NCBI GenBank assembly: GCA_029551285.1
Contig: JAKPFT010000008.1
Location: 1 to 57,931, forward strand
Origin: a bacterium
Lineage (GTDB): Bacteria; Ratteibacteria; UBA8468; B48-G9; DSTR01
Direction: 5' to 3'
DNA length: 57,931 nucleotides
Below are positions 50,669-57,931 of the stretch, in pieces (position 1 is the first letter of the stretch; the number at the start of each line of letters is the position of its first letter). The notes beneath the pieces were generated by a model that saw only the letters and a list, made by a program, of their open reading frames with translations, had not been told where the DNA came from and searched no databases. The position numbers and the translations under genes are program-made.

Positions 50669-50696
50669 ATTTTACCCGGAAAAAACAGGTTGTCAA
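50669..50696 (-). promoter_or_regulatory. Sigma-70 promoter for the M24/creatininase/glycosidase operon
   Basis: On the minus strand, TTGACA (50696-50691), 16 bases, TAAAAT (50674-50669): a perfect -35 and 5/6 -10. It lies 43 bases before the M24 start codon. Confidence 0.65.
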
Positions 50697-50831
50697 AGTC
50701 TCGTGGGATGTCTAAAATTGCGAGACAATGGCGTCGTGAAAGGATGTGTCTGACTTTTGGGGAAGATTTCCGGAACGCACTTTCCAATCTTCATTCGTTG
50801 GCAACCGCGTCTTATCACGGAATTTTTTCTC

Positions 50832-50846
50832 TGGCATAAAAATTGC
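50832..50846 (+). promoter_or_regulatory. Possible sigma-54 promoter
   Basis: CTGGCATAAAAATTGC fits the -24/-12 consensus (TGGCAC N5 TTGC) with the GG and GC dinucleotides at the right spacing, and only the C-to-T change at the sixth base. It would start transcription near 50858, about 90 bases before the PLC-like gene. Confidence 0.4.
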
Positions 50847-50946
50847 GATAAATATCTCAAAGGGATATCCTATTAGTAAGGCTTTCATTTCATCCGGGGC
50901 AGCAAACATCGCTTAAAGAACATCTGAACAATAACCGGGGGCACCT

Positions 50947-52278
50947 TTGACCGGGATAATGCACAAACTGTTAGGGAAACTGAGCTGGCTATCCCTGAGC
51001 GAAGCTGACCGTGATATCTGGAAGTTAAAGGTGGAAATTCCGGAAGAGGCGCCAGCCTTTCTCCGGAGATATCAGCCGACTTCCGTGGAAGAAAAAATTG
51101 GTTACTACTCCCTTTTTTTAGACTTGATGGGCTGGCGAACCAGGGACTTGATAGCCGCTCCAGAGTTCACCCTTGCCGGTACATATCCTGTCCCTCATGG
51201 CTTACCCACACACCGGTTCACCGGCGCCTGGGCTGAAGAAAATCTCTACGATACCCTTGCCTGGAGAACCATCTTCCGGACCTTCATCCCTCAGTTGCTT
51301 GAAAATTTGGAGCGAGGAGAAAACGAGCGGGCAGCCCAGCTGGCCGGCCTTCTTGCTCATGTGATTCAGGATGCTGCTTCCTTTGGTCACATTCTACCAA
51401 ATCAACTTTTCTACCAGTTATTCCCTGAAGAAACCGGTCCACATTTCAACTACCACCAGATTTTTGATGAACCCAGCCCGGACCTGCAACCAGTTTCCCC
51501 GGTTTTGCTGGGCACCAGCCCGGCCGAATTTATCTTCCGGCTGGCCATGGCAGGTGAACAGAATTACCGACAGGCTTTACGGCTGCTCATTCCGGCTGTG
51601 CAACTCTGTCGTCACGGAGAAATAAGCCGTCTGAACAACTTAGTCCAGCCCCTTTTCCATAATACCGTCTTTCAGGTTGCTTCCCTTTTTCATACTGCCG
51701 CAGCCCTGGCCTCTGGCCGGGTAAGACCAGACGAAAAAACACTTGCCACCTTTGACCTGACGCTGGCGGTGGAACATTACCTCCATCCGGCGCCAAAGTA
51801 CGGCTCTGTTGTTCCTCGTCATCACAGCCTTGTGGCTGGCCAGCGCGTACCTCTGGTGCTCAACTCTTTTAGTGGGCCGGTTACCATTTCCCGGGGGTTT
51901 GGCCTCAGTTCTTTTCACAGTCTGCGATTTCTCTTAGAGCCAGGCGCCTTTGACCTTTTTGAGGGGGAAATCGGTCTTTCCTGTCAGTACACCGAAGAAC
52001 AGGAAGAACAGATGGACCTGGAGTTCTTCATTGGTCTGGACACCGCGTGGAATACCACCGTTACCTCTGACTTAGAGTACGGACCAGCCCTGACTAAAGT
52101 TTTCTCCTGCCGCCTCCGGCCGGGAGAACCGGCCATTACCTTTTCCGTGCCGCTACATCGGGCTCAAACTTTGCTCCTGGCAGTGCTGCCCCATCCCAAA
52201 AAAATTGACGGGAAGGAAGTCTGCTGGTATCCGCACGTCGTTTTAGGTAATCCACGGCTGGTTAAAAGTACCCGCTAA
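50947..52278 (+). CDS. Zinc-dependent phospholipase C-like protein with NPCBM-like domain
   Basis: A 443-residue protein starting at a TTG at 50947 (GGGGG upstream) or an ATG at 50959. An all-helical N-terminal part contains LAGLLAHVIQDAASFGHIL (about residues 137-155), the H...QD...H pattern of zinc-dependent phospholipase C/S1 nuclease-like enzymes. The C-terminal 160 residues resemble an NPCBM carbohydrate-binding module (VTISRGFGLSSFHSLRFLL, FEGEIGL, VVLGNPRLV). No signal peptide is visible. The combination suggests action on a glycolipid or a glycan-bound substrate, but this is inference. Confidence 0.6.
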   Translation: MTGIMHKLLGKLSWLSLSEADRDIWKLKVEIPEEAPAFLRRYQPTSVEEKIGYYSLFLDLMGWRTRDLIAAPEFTLAGTYPVPHGLPTHRFTGAWAEENLYDTLAWRTIFRTFIPQLLENLERGENERAAQLAGLLAHVIQDAASFGHILPNQLFYQLFPEETGPHFNYHQIFDEPSPDLQPVSPVLLGTSPAEFIFRLAMAGEQNYRQALRLLIPAVQLCRHGEISRLNNLVQPLFHNTVFQVASLFHTAAALASGRVRPDEKTLATFDLTLAVEHYLHPAPKYGSVVPRHHSLVAGQRVPLVLNSFSGPVTISRGFGLSSFHSLRFLLEPGAFDLFEGEIGLSCQYTEEQEEQMDLEFFIGLDTAWNTTVTSDLEYGPALTKVFSCRLRPGEPAITFSVPLHRAQTLLLAVLPHPKKIDGKEVCWYPHVVLGNPRLVKSTR

Positions 52279-52291
52279 CAGGGAGAGAAAT

Positions 52292-53083
52292 TTGGGGAAG
52301 GACATTCGTCTTCTGGTGATAGACTTTGACGGCACCGCCCTGGGTGGGTACCAGCCGTACGCCCGTTTCCCTGACCATCTTTCTTCTTTTCTGGATGAGA
52401 TTACTGAACGGGGTTTCCACTGGGCAACCTGTACTACCTGGCATCCTTATACCCAGGAACAGGTCTTCTCGGCCAGCCTTTTAAGAAGCAGACCCATCCG
52501 GGCAATCGGAAGGACCAGCCTTGCCTGCGGGCTTTATGTGCAGAAGTGTCTTTACCTTGACGCCGCCTGGGATGAGGAAATGATTTCCTGTAAGAGCGAG
52601 TTCATGCAGAAATGGTTGACGGCCATCCGCCAGTTTCTTCAAAGTTGCCCTGCCGTCTCCAGCCTTACCGAATACTTTGACTACATCTTTGCCCTTACCT
52701 ACCAGCAGCGTTCGCAGATAGAAGAAGCCCTGAACAGCGAAACACTGATGAAAGAAAAAACCTACTGGCTTTTTTCTTCCACCGAAAAGCAAGTTATTAT
52801 TTTTCCGTGGTATCTCTCCAAAGGACTGGCGGTAAAAAAAGTGGCCAGGACCCTGGGGCTCGCCCCGGAAAATATTCTCGTGGCGGGAGATGGGCTTAAC
52901 GACCTGCCTATGCTGGAGCCGGACGTCAGTCGCCATCAGGTCTGTCCTGATAACGCTGACCCCCAGGTGAAAGAAAGGGTCTGCGCCAATGGCGGAGTTG
53001 TGGCCAGCCTTCCTTATGCGGACGGTGTCATTCAGGCCGTCAGAAAAATGCTCGGGGAAAGTGGTTCCAAAATTCCAACATAA
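52292..53083 (+). CDS. HAD-family (IIB, Cof-type) phosphatase
   Basis: A 263-residue HAD phosphatase starting at a TTG at 52292 with AGGGAGAG upstream. IDFDGTALGG contains the nucleophile Asp11 and Asp13, and LVAGDGLNDLPML near residue 205 is motif IV. The cap between is of type IIB, common in sugar-phosphate phosphatases. It is 13 bases after the PLC-like gene and likely cotranscribed; it may dephosphorylate a sugar released by that enzyme. Confidence 0.87.
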   Translation: MGKDIRLLVIDFDGTALGGYQPYARFPDHLSSFLDEITERGFHWATCTTWHPYTQEQVFSASLLRSRPIRAIGRTSLACGLYVQKCLYLDAAWDEEMISCKSEFMQKWLTAIRQFLQSCPAVSSLTEYFDYIFALTYQQRSQIEEALNSETLMKEKTYWLFSSTEKQVIIFPWYLSKGLAVKKVARTLGLAPENILVAGDGLNDLPMLEPDVSRHQVCPDNADPQVKERVCANGGVVASLPYADGVIQAVRKMLGESGSKIPT

Positions 53084-53215
53084 GATTTCATCCTTATAAT
53101 TCATTGCCATCTCTACGCTTGTAGTTATAACACTACGGTGTGACAGAGGGACCTGCCGCGCTTTTTATCTTTGTTATAGTTGGAGACAGTAGTGTCCAAA
53201 TAAAATTTTATTAAA

Positions 53216-53629
53216 TTAGAACAGTGTCAAGTCATAGTAAGGACCTCGTAACCGTACGACTTTTTTGAGACTTAAGTTCAGCAAATCAATGATATCTGCC
53301 CTTTTGAATAAGCACTCCTTAATTACTCTGGTCAGATACAGCAGAGAGTACTTGTATTTTGTCTGATATTTGATGTAGGCCAGGAGAAGACAGTAAATCA
53401 TTGCCGTCCAGATTGAGTGAGCACCGCATTTACCAGACCCCAATGATACCAGCTCTTCTGCTGCATCTTTAACCAGGTCTCTATATCCCGCAGGCTTTCC
53501 TTCCCGGTTATCCGGGCATAAAAATTCACCAGGAACTTCCTGCCAGGCTGTAAAGTGTTTCGTATATCGGTTGGCCTGTTCCCTGACTACTTCTTGCTCA
53601 AACTCATATCGGGGCAGCATATTTAGCAT
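53216..53629 (-). pseudogene. Internally deleted IS4-family transposase remnant
   Basis: A 137-residue frame whose first 32 residues (LPRYEFEQEVVREQANRYTK, then HFTAWQE) match the N-terminus of DUF4372-type IS4 transposases, and whose last 75 (LGSGKCGAHSIWTAMIYCLL, then KRADIIDLLNLS) match their C-terminus. The DDE core of roughly 300 residues is missing and about 30 unrelated residues join the two parts. The frame survives but the enzyme cannot be active. No clear terminal inverted repeats were found; ACACTAC (53132-53138) and GTAGTGT (53191-53197) form a short inverted repeat outside the left end. Confidence 0.7.
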
Positions 53630-53752
53630 TTGATTGATTGAAAGTCGTGCTAATATTTTTCACACCGCCCTGCTTCACTTGGGTACTTTATCTCTTACGA
53701 ATACTATTGTTCCCTATCAGCAGGCCGGTTCTCCAAAATCTAAATTGCCAAA

Positions 53753-53780
53753 GTTTTAATTGGTCAGGAGTGATTAAAAC
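53753..53780. repeat. AT-rich inverted repeat at the left end of the AT-rich island
   Basis: GTTTTAAT (53753-53760) and ATTAAAAC (53773-53780) are perfect reverse complements around 12 bases. It spans the stop codon of the DUF499 gene. It may work as a weak terminator or mark the island boundary. Confidence 0.4.
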
Positions 53781-56341
53781 GTTGATTCTTCCTCAATTTT
53801 GATGCTTGACTGTTTGAATGCCTCTTTTATTTTATCTTCATAATCTGTTATTTTTATTTCACCGTCCTTTGCTTCAATCTCAACCTTTATATCAATTTGT
53901 CTGAATAATGTTTTAAGATAAAAGATACTGTTGGCAAAATGTGATAGTTCACCTGAAGGGATTTTGATTTTGAGAGAGATTTTTTTATAGGTATTTTCTG
54001 TTTTCCTTGTAATTGTTTCTTTTTCAGTTTCTTTTTCTGGTGAAATACTGCTTTCGTCTTTAACTAATCCCCATACATTGCCTCTTGATATAATTGCCGA
54101 CTTTTTACCGAGTAAACTCTCACAAATCATAACTTTTCTTTCTTCTACAATCCCTTCTCTAAATGTAATCTCCTCTCTGAAATACTTACATACAGGTCCT
54201 CCATCCTTATCAATCTCTCCAAAAGCAAAAAGCCCATTTTTAACACCAGAAACTATTGCGTCAATTAAAACATCTTTATTTATTATTCTAACTTCTCCTG
54301 GTGTCCTCAAAAATGAAAGATATAAAGGCAAAATCTCCACAAAGTCCTTATCTTTAAGGTATTTTTCTTTCAAAATTAAAGGTGAAATTTTTTCAAGTAT
54401 CTCACCTTCGTTATTTAACCTTTGATAAACTTCCTGTTCCAGAGAAATGTCTTTCCCATATGTATATCTTCCAAGGTCTATTTTTCTTAGGTCATTGAAT
54501 TTGGGAACATAGACAATACTATAAAGATTTCTGAAATTTTCAAGCATAAATTCTTCTTTTTCTTTCATTTTCTGGTGGATTTCTTTCTTCTGCTGTTCAT
54601 TCAACTGATCTTCTTCATCTATAATTTTCCAGGCATAATATTCTCTCACCGATTTTTCAAATACGGCTCTTTCGGTTTCTTCAGTACATAAAAAAATCAG
54701 CGTATTTTTATTAACCCTTGGTTGTTGTCCATAATTCTCAATGAATTCCTTGCATTTTACTTCTCCATTTTTACTTAGTACAACAAGTTTTAACTTTTCA
54801 TTATCAGGTACATCCTTTGGATTTTTAGGGTTTAAAAACACATCAAATATCTCTCCTTTAACATTTTCCCTTAAGATTTCTTTTTCTATCTGTTCTACTG
54901 TCTCATCTTCAATTTCCTCCATTTTTCTTATATGTAAACTGTTGAGGTTTGGTTCACTTGTAAAGAAATATTTACCTGAATCGTATTGCAAATATAACGC
55001 CTGGTCTTTTAATTTATTTACACCTTCTGTAATTATACTGGTGGAAGATAAAGATATGTCCGCAACAGAAAGTTTTATTTCCCTCAATGTAGCACCTTTT
55101 TCATGTCCGCCTGAAAAAGAATAGAGGAATATGGTTGTTGCAATTTTTGTCCCTATTAAAGAAGATACATATGCCTTACCAAGAGAAAAGTCCACCTTTG
55201 AAGCAGCAGAGTTTGCAGAGGTAATGTCTGCTGAAACGACACTATTAAATTGTGGGCCTATTTGACTTATAAATTCACTTTTTATATCTGAAATTTTAAG
55301 GTTAAAATCACATAACCTTATAAATGGAATATTGCTATTTTTTAATGAATATACAACTCTTGCAAGCAATCTTAATACACCCCTTGTCCTTTGAAAACGG
55401 GAAAAACTACCCCATCTGTGGTAAAGGACATCTATTACCTCTGGCTGAAATGGATAACTTTTGAAAAATCTTTCCCTGTAGGTAGATTTCTCAAATCCCT
55501 CAGGTAAAATATTCTCTTTATCCGCAAAATTAACAAATTTATCAATGATTTTCTTACTTTCTTTTTCATCTATGTATAAGAAAAGCCGTTTATTTATGAC
55601 AGATGATATTTCCTCGTCGCTTACTGGCTCATAAATTTTTTCCACCCTTCCAAGAACTTTTTGAAGTTTCTGGAATAATTCCTCAGATGATTCATCGTAA
55701 TGTTCAAGACGGCTTGCAGGAAGTGTTACAACCAAAAGACAATTACCAAGAGAGGATACAACCTGTGTTAATTCCTGAAAAAATACAAGATTTAATGCAG
55801 AAAGATTTGAACTGCCTACTTTAAGTGTGGCAGATTTTGTTTGATATATTAAAATTTCGTCAATAAGAATTAAAACAGGTGAGTTTTGAGAAGATAAAAG
55901 ATTGTAGATTTTCTCTTTCCCTGGGCATGCTTTTCCTTTAAGTGTCTTTGTATTTCCCGTTAATTGTTCTTCCATAACTTCCCAAATTGGTTTTTCTTCT
56001 GGTTCAAGGACTGCTCCATCTATCACGACAACCTTTGCTTTAAGTTCTTTCCCTTTATGATATAAAGCAATTAGGGAATGTGTCTTACCACCTCCAAATG
56101 GTGTTTGAAGTTGAATAACAGGGTCTCCACCTTTACCTTTCAGCCGTTTTTCTGCATTTGAAAGAAGATTTTTTAGCCCTTCTGTGAAATATGTCTTTTG
56201 ATAAAAAAGTTCTGCGTCATAATATTCACGCGGTCCTCTTTTCTGATAAACACTCCATAAATCAGCAGCAAAAACATCAGCAGTCAGTACCCCTTCAAGA
56301 ACATCCTTATGTGGAATTGCAATTGAAACAAATGCTTTCAT
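53774..56341 (-). CDS. DUF499 AAA+-like ATPase (anti-phage-associated)
   Basis: An 855-residue ATPase with a Walker A motif QLQTPFGGGKTHSL (residues 77-90) and Walker B SPVLILIDEILIY (Asp161, Glu162), typical of the DUF499 group, which is related in size and layout to BrxC/PglY ATPases of BREX. The remaining 600 residues hold several helical and beta segments with no motif I can name. In many genomes DUF499 genes sit beside DUF1156 methylases and large helicases in defence islands, called Hma (helicase, methylase, ATPase). Base composition and codon use (AAA/ATA/TTA-rich) differ sharply from the genes to the left, so acquisition by transfer is likely. It follows the DUF1156 gene after 12 bases. 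Confidence 0.88.
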   Translation of the reverse strand: MKAFVSIAIPHKDVLEGVLTADVFAADLWSVYQKRGPREYYDAELFYQKTYFTEGLKNLLSNAEKRLKGKGGDPVIQLQTPFGGGKTHSLIALYHKGKELKAKVVVIDGAVLEPEEKPIWEVMEEQLTGNTKTLKGKACPGKEKIYNLLSSQNSPVLILIDEILIYQTKSATLKVGSSNLSALNLVFFQELTQVVSSLGNCLLVVTLPASRLEHYDESSEELFQKLQKVLGRVEKIYEPVSDEEISSVINKRLFLYIDEKESKKIIDKFVNFADKENILPEGFEKSTYRERFFKSYPFQPEVIDVLYHRWGSFSRFQRTRGVLRLLARVVYSLKNSNIPFIRLCDFNLKISDIKSEFISQIGPQFNSVVSADITSANSAASKVDFSLGKAYVSSLIGTKIATTIFLYSFSGGHEKGATLREIKLSVADISLSSTSIITEGVNKLKDQALYLQYDSGKYFFTSEPNLNSLHIRKMEEIEDETVEQIEKEILRENVKGEIFDVFLNPKNPKDVPDNEKLKLVVLSKNGEVKCKEFIENYGQQPRVNKNTLIFLCTEETERAVFEKSVREYYAWKIIDEEDQLNEQQKKEIHQKMKEKEEFMLENFRNLYSIVYVPKFNDLRKIDLGRYTYGKDISLEQEVYQRLNNEGEILEKISPLILKEKYLKDKDFVEILPLYLSFLRTPGEVRIINKDVLIDAIVSGVKNGLFAFGEIDKDGGPVCKYFREEITFREGIVEERKVMICESLLGKKSAIISRGNVWGLVKDESSISPEKETEKETITRKTENTYKKISLKIKIPSGELSHFANSIFYLKTLFRQIDIKVEIEAKDGEIKITDYEDKIKEAFKQSSIKIEEESTF

Positions 56342-56353
56342 TATATCTCCTTT

Positions 56354-57931
56354 TTAAAACAGTTTCTGTTGTTCCTTTTCTTTTTTTTCATCTATTTCTT
56401 TTATTTCCTTTGTTATTCTGCTTTTCCCTGACAAAAAGCCGTCAAGAAGTTTTTTCTCTCTACTTGTTATTGGAAGTGTTTCTGATATTGCCTGTGCTAC
56501 TTTATAAAATGTATCTTTCAAACCAAAACCAGTACTTGAAAGGACTTTTTTCATTCCAAGGTCATCATTTTTTTGCCATAATAATAATGATAGATGAAGG
56601 ACATCTATTAATTCTTTTGAAGAGTAAAGTTCTTCAATATTTCTTTCATCAGGTCCAGCAACTTTTAGAAATTCTTTTTCCTTTAGAATAAATGTTTTAT
56701 TCCAAACTTTTTCAAGGTCAATTCCAACACTTTGAGCGAGTTTTTTTGCATCATCAAAAATTACCTTATTTTCTCTATAAGTCCACCTCCAGAGGATATA
56801 AAATCTTGTTAAAGGCGATATTTCCTCTTCAAATCCATTTTTTAAAATCTGTTTAACAGCAAAATCAGTTACCTCTTTTCTTACAAGGGATAAAAGTTTG
56901 TCGCCTCTTAATTGATTTCCTTGATAATCCATAATTTTTTTATATTTTCCAAATATTTCAATTGCAGAACCAATACCAGAAATAAAAAAGTCAGGTCCTG
57001 AAATTCCTTCATTCCATAATCTTTCAAGTTTTTTATTTAAATGCTCTTTTAATTCCTCTTTAACCTCATTTATCCATCCAATATCTTTTTTCTCAAATTT
57101 TCTACAAACAATATAAATTGATGAAGCCAGTGCTGCTGATTCTTTTGCTCTTAATCTTGTTTTCATTTCTGTATTTATAGGCCAGGAAGCAGTAACCGTA
57201 AGTCCTGAATCAAGTAAACTATTTATAACGGTTTCCCAGCCAGATGTTGTCTTGTAAGCGTACACTATTGTAGCAATACCTTCTGGTCTTAATACCCGAT
57301 ATATTTCCTGAAATGATTTTTTCAGCATTGATACAAAGACACTCTTCGCTTTTTCCCGGGTTCCATTATTTATATACGCAACTATCTCTTTTGATTTTGG
57401 AGTTGATGGAGTTGAAAATAAGTCAGGATATAAATCTCCAATAACCCTTTTAAGCCATACATAAAAGAAATCAGAAAGATAGGAATAAGGAACATTGTCA
57501 TAATAAGGTGGGTCTGTGAAAACTGCCTCAAAGTAATTGTCTGGAAAAGACAAAGAGGTGGCTGAAAGTTGCAGAACTTTAGGAGATAAAGAATCAGTAC
57601 AAATTAGTGATATGTTAGAAAGTACTTTTGTAATCCATCTAATGATGTTATTAAAATAGGTCAGTGAAAAATTTTCAACATAATCCCACAACATGGGTAG
57701 AGCTTGTCTACTAAATATTTCTGCAATCGATTCTGATTGAACAACCCACCTTGCCAATAGGCAGTTTCTATCTAACAATCTACTTATCGCCAAAGCCAAA
57801 TAACTCACTACTGCCTTTGCATATTCTTTCTCATATCCTTCTTCTAACATTTTTTTATGTGCCTGTCTAACTTTTTCTACAAATGTTATTAAAGCAAGTT
57901 TCTGTCTTGAATTAAAAAGGTCTCCCCATTT
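56354..57931 (-). CDS. DUF1156 adenine-specific DNA methylase-like protein, N-terminus cut by window edge
   Basis: The visible 525 residues are the C-terminal two thirds of a DUF1156 methylase. The frame runs on through the window edge: the bases at 57851-57931 translate to KWGDLFNSRQKLALITF, the conserved centre of this family, so the Met at 57850 is not the start. The N6-adenine methylase motif DPPYYDN is at 57496-57516. FAVEF-type later motifs YAYKTTSGWETVINSLL and TASWPINTEMKTRLRAKES are typical. The SAM motif I lies beyond the window. Gene composition is AT-rich like the DUF499 gene. Confidence 0.88.
   Translation of the reverse strand, partial: KWGDLFNSRQKLALITFVEKVRQAHKKMLEEGYEKEYAKAVVSYLALAISRLLDRNCLLARWVVQSESIAEIFSRQALPMLWDYVENFSLTYFNNIIRWITKVLSNISLICTDSLSPKVLQLSATSLSFPDNYFEAVFTDPPYYDNVPYSYLSDFFYVWLKRVIGDLYPDLFSTPSTPKSKEIVAYINNGTREKAKSVFVSMLKKSFQEIYRVLRPEGIATIVYAYKTTSGWETVINSLLDSGLTVTASWPINTEMKTRLRAKESAALASSIYIVCRKFEKKDIGWINEVKEELKEHLNKKLERLWNEGISGPDFFISGIGSAIEIFGKYKKIMDYQGNQLRGDKLLSLVRKEVTDFAVKQILKNGFEEEISPLTRFYILWRWTYRENKVIFDDAKKLAQSVGIDLEKVWNKTFILKEKEFLKVAGPDERNIEELYSSKELIDVLHLSLLLWQKNDDLGMKKVLSSTGFGLKDTFYKVAQAISETLPITSREKKLLDGFLSGKSRITKEIKEIDEKKEKEQQKLF

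Larger units (their letters stand above)
50626..50946. other. Intergenic region with divergent promoters
   Basis: This 321-base gap separates the minus-strand M24 operon from the plus-strand PLC-like operon. It holds the sigma-70 promoter at 50669-50696 (minus) and a sigma-54-like site at 50832-50846 (plus). Between them GTCTCG (50698 region) and CGAGAC about 23 bases further on form an inverted repeat, a possible activator site. I see no convincing gene in it; the short frames are low-quality. Confidence 0.6.

Noticed and set aside
52481-53110. Minus-strand frame of 209 codons
   Set aside because: It lies opposite the HAD phosphatase gene, which has clear motifs; no domain in the antisense translation.
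53100-53760. Complete IS element with terminal inverted repeats
   Set aside because: Only short imperfect inverted matches (7 bases) are visible near the ends and no target duplication, so only a transposase remnant is claimed.
1-57931. CRISPR array
   Set aside because: I saw no regularly spaced repeat of 24-40 bases anywhere; the only tandem repeat is the triple 10-mer at 8971-9000.

Overview
The window reads as a stretch of chromosome from an uncultured Gram-negative bacterium. LpxK and three ADP-heptose-type GT9 glycosyltransferases point to a lipid A/LPS outer membrane, while SpoVG next to IspE and a Prs/GlmU-like pair recall gene orders common in Firmicutes and several candidate phyla. 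I suspect an Omnitrophota/Ratteibacteria-like lineage, but this is inference from gene content only. Most of the window is roughly half G+C; the last 4 kb is far more AT-rich (20-23% G+C in two 60-base lines I counted). Nearly all genes lie on the minus strand in tightly coupled runs with many ATGA/GTGA overlaps.

Layout. (1) 1-9041: a surface-polysaccharide operon on the minus strand, started by a near-consensus sigma-70 promoter. It encodes a MarR/GbsR-like regulator, a Wzx-type flippase, a glycosyltransferase, a split transketolase, an SDR, a B12-binding radical SAM enzyme, a GHMP sugar kinase and a DegT/DnrJ aminotransferase (cut by the window edge). Together they look like a pathway for an unusual nucleotide sugar. 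(2) 9094-12922: a plus-strand methyltransferase, a GT39-like enzyme with TPR tail, an NDP-sugar epimerase/decarboxylase, and a tiny very basic peptide gene with its own strong promoter and ribosome binding site. (3) 12924-24274: housekeeping and envelope genes: prs, a monofunctional glmU-like gene, tRNA-Gln, a structured inverted repeat, spoVG with an inserted zinc ribbon, ispE, grpE, lepB, tsaB, a GT39-PAP2 phosphatase fusion, a dolichol-phosphate-mannose-synthase-like GT2, a GT9 and a DUF3108 lipoprotein.

(4) 24338-36438: LPS core/O-chain genes: methyltransferases, a CDP-glucose pathway (RfbF, RfbG, C-methyltransferase, 3,5-epimerase, reductase) that should give a CDP-linked branched 6-deoxyhexose, GT2/GT4/GT9 transferases and an ELM1-like protein. 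(5) 36435-46767: hisF, hisH, purF, a stand-alone GMP synthetase ATPase subunit, lpxK, endonuclease Q, a HIT protein, a tRNA nucleotidyltransferase, a small unknown gene, an MFS permease and a LysE-type exporter. (6) 46845-53083: a TIM-barrel glycosidase-like protein with creatininase- and creatinase-like enzymes (minus strand), then a PLC-like/NPCBM protein and a HAD phosphatase (plus strand) behind a possible sigma-54 promoter. (7) 53216-57931: an internally deleted IS4-type transposase followed by an AT-rich island with a DUF499 ATPase and a DUF1156 DNA methylase, a pairing seen in anti-phage systems such as Hma and in DISARM-like islands; it continues beyond the window.

The features most worth follow-up are the AT-rich defence-like island, the ThDP/B12-radical-SAM sugar cluster with its triple repeat operator, the GT39-PAP2 fusion, the zinc-ribbon SpoVG with the neighbouring structured RNA candidate, and the tiny lysine-rich peptide gene.
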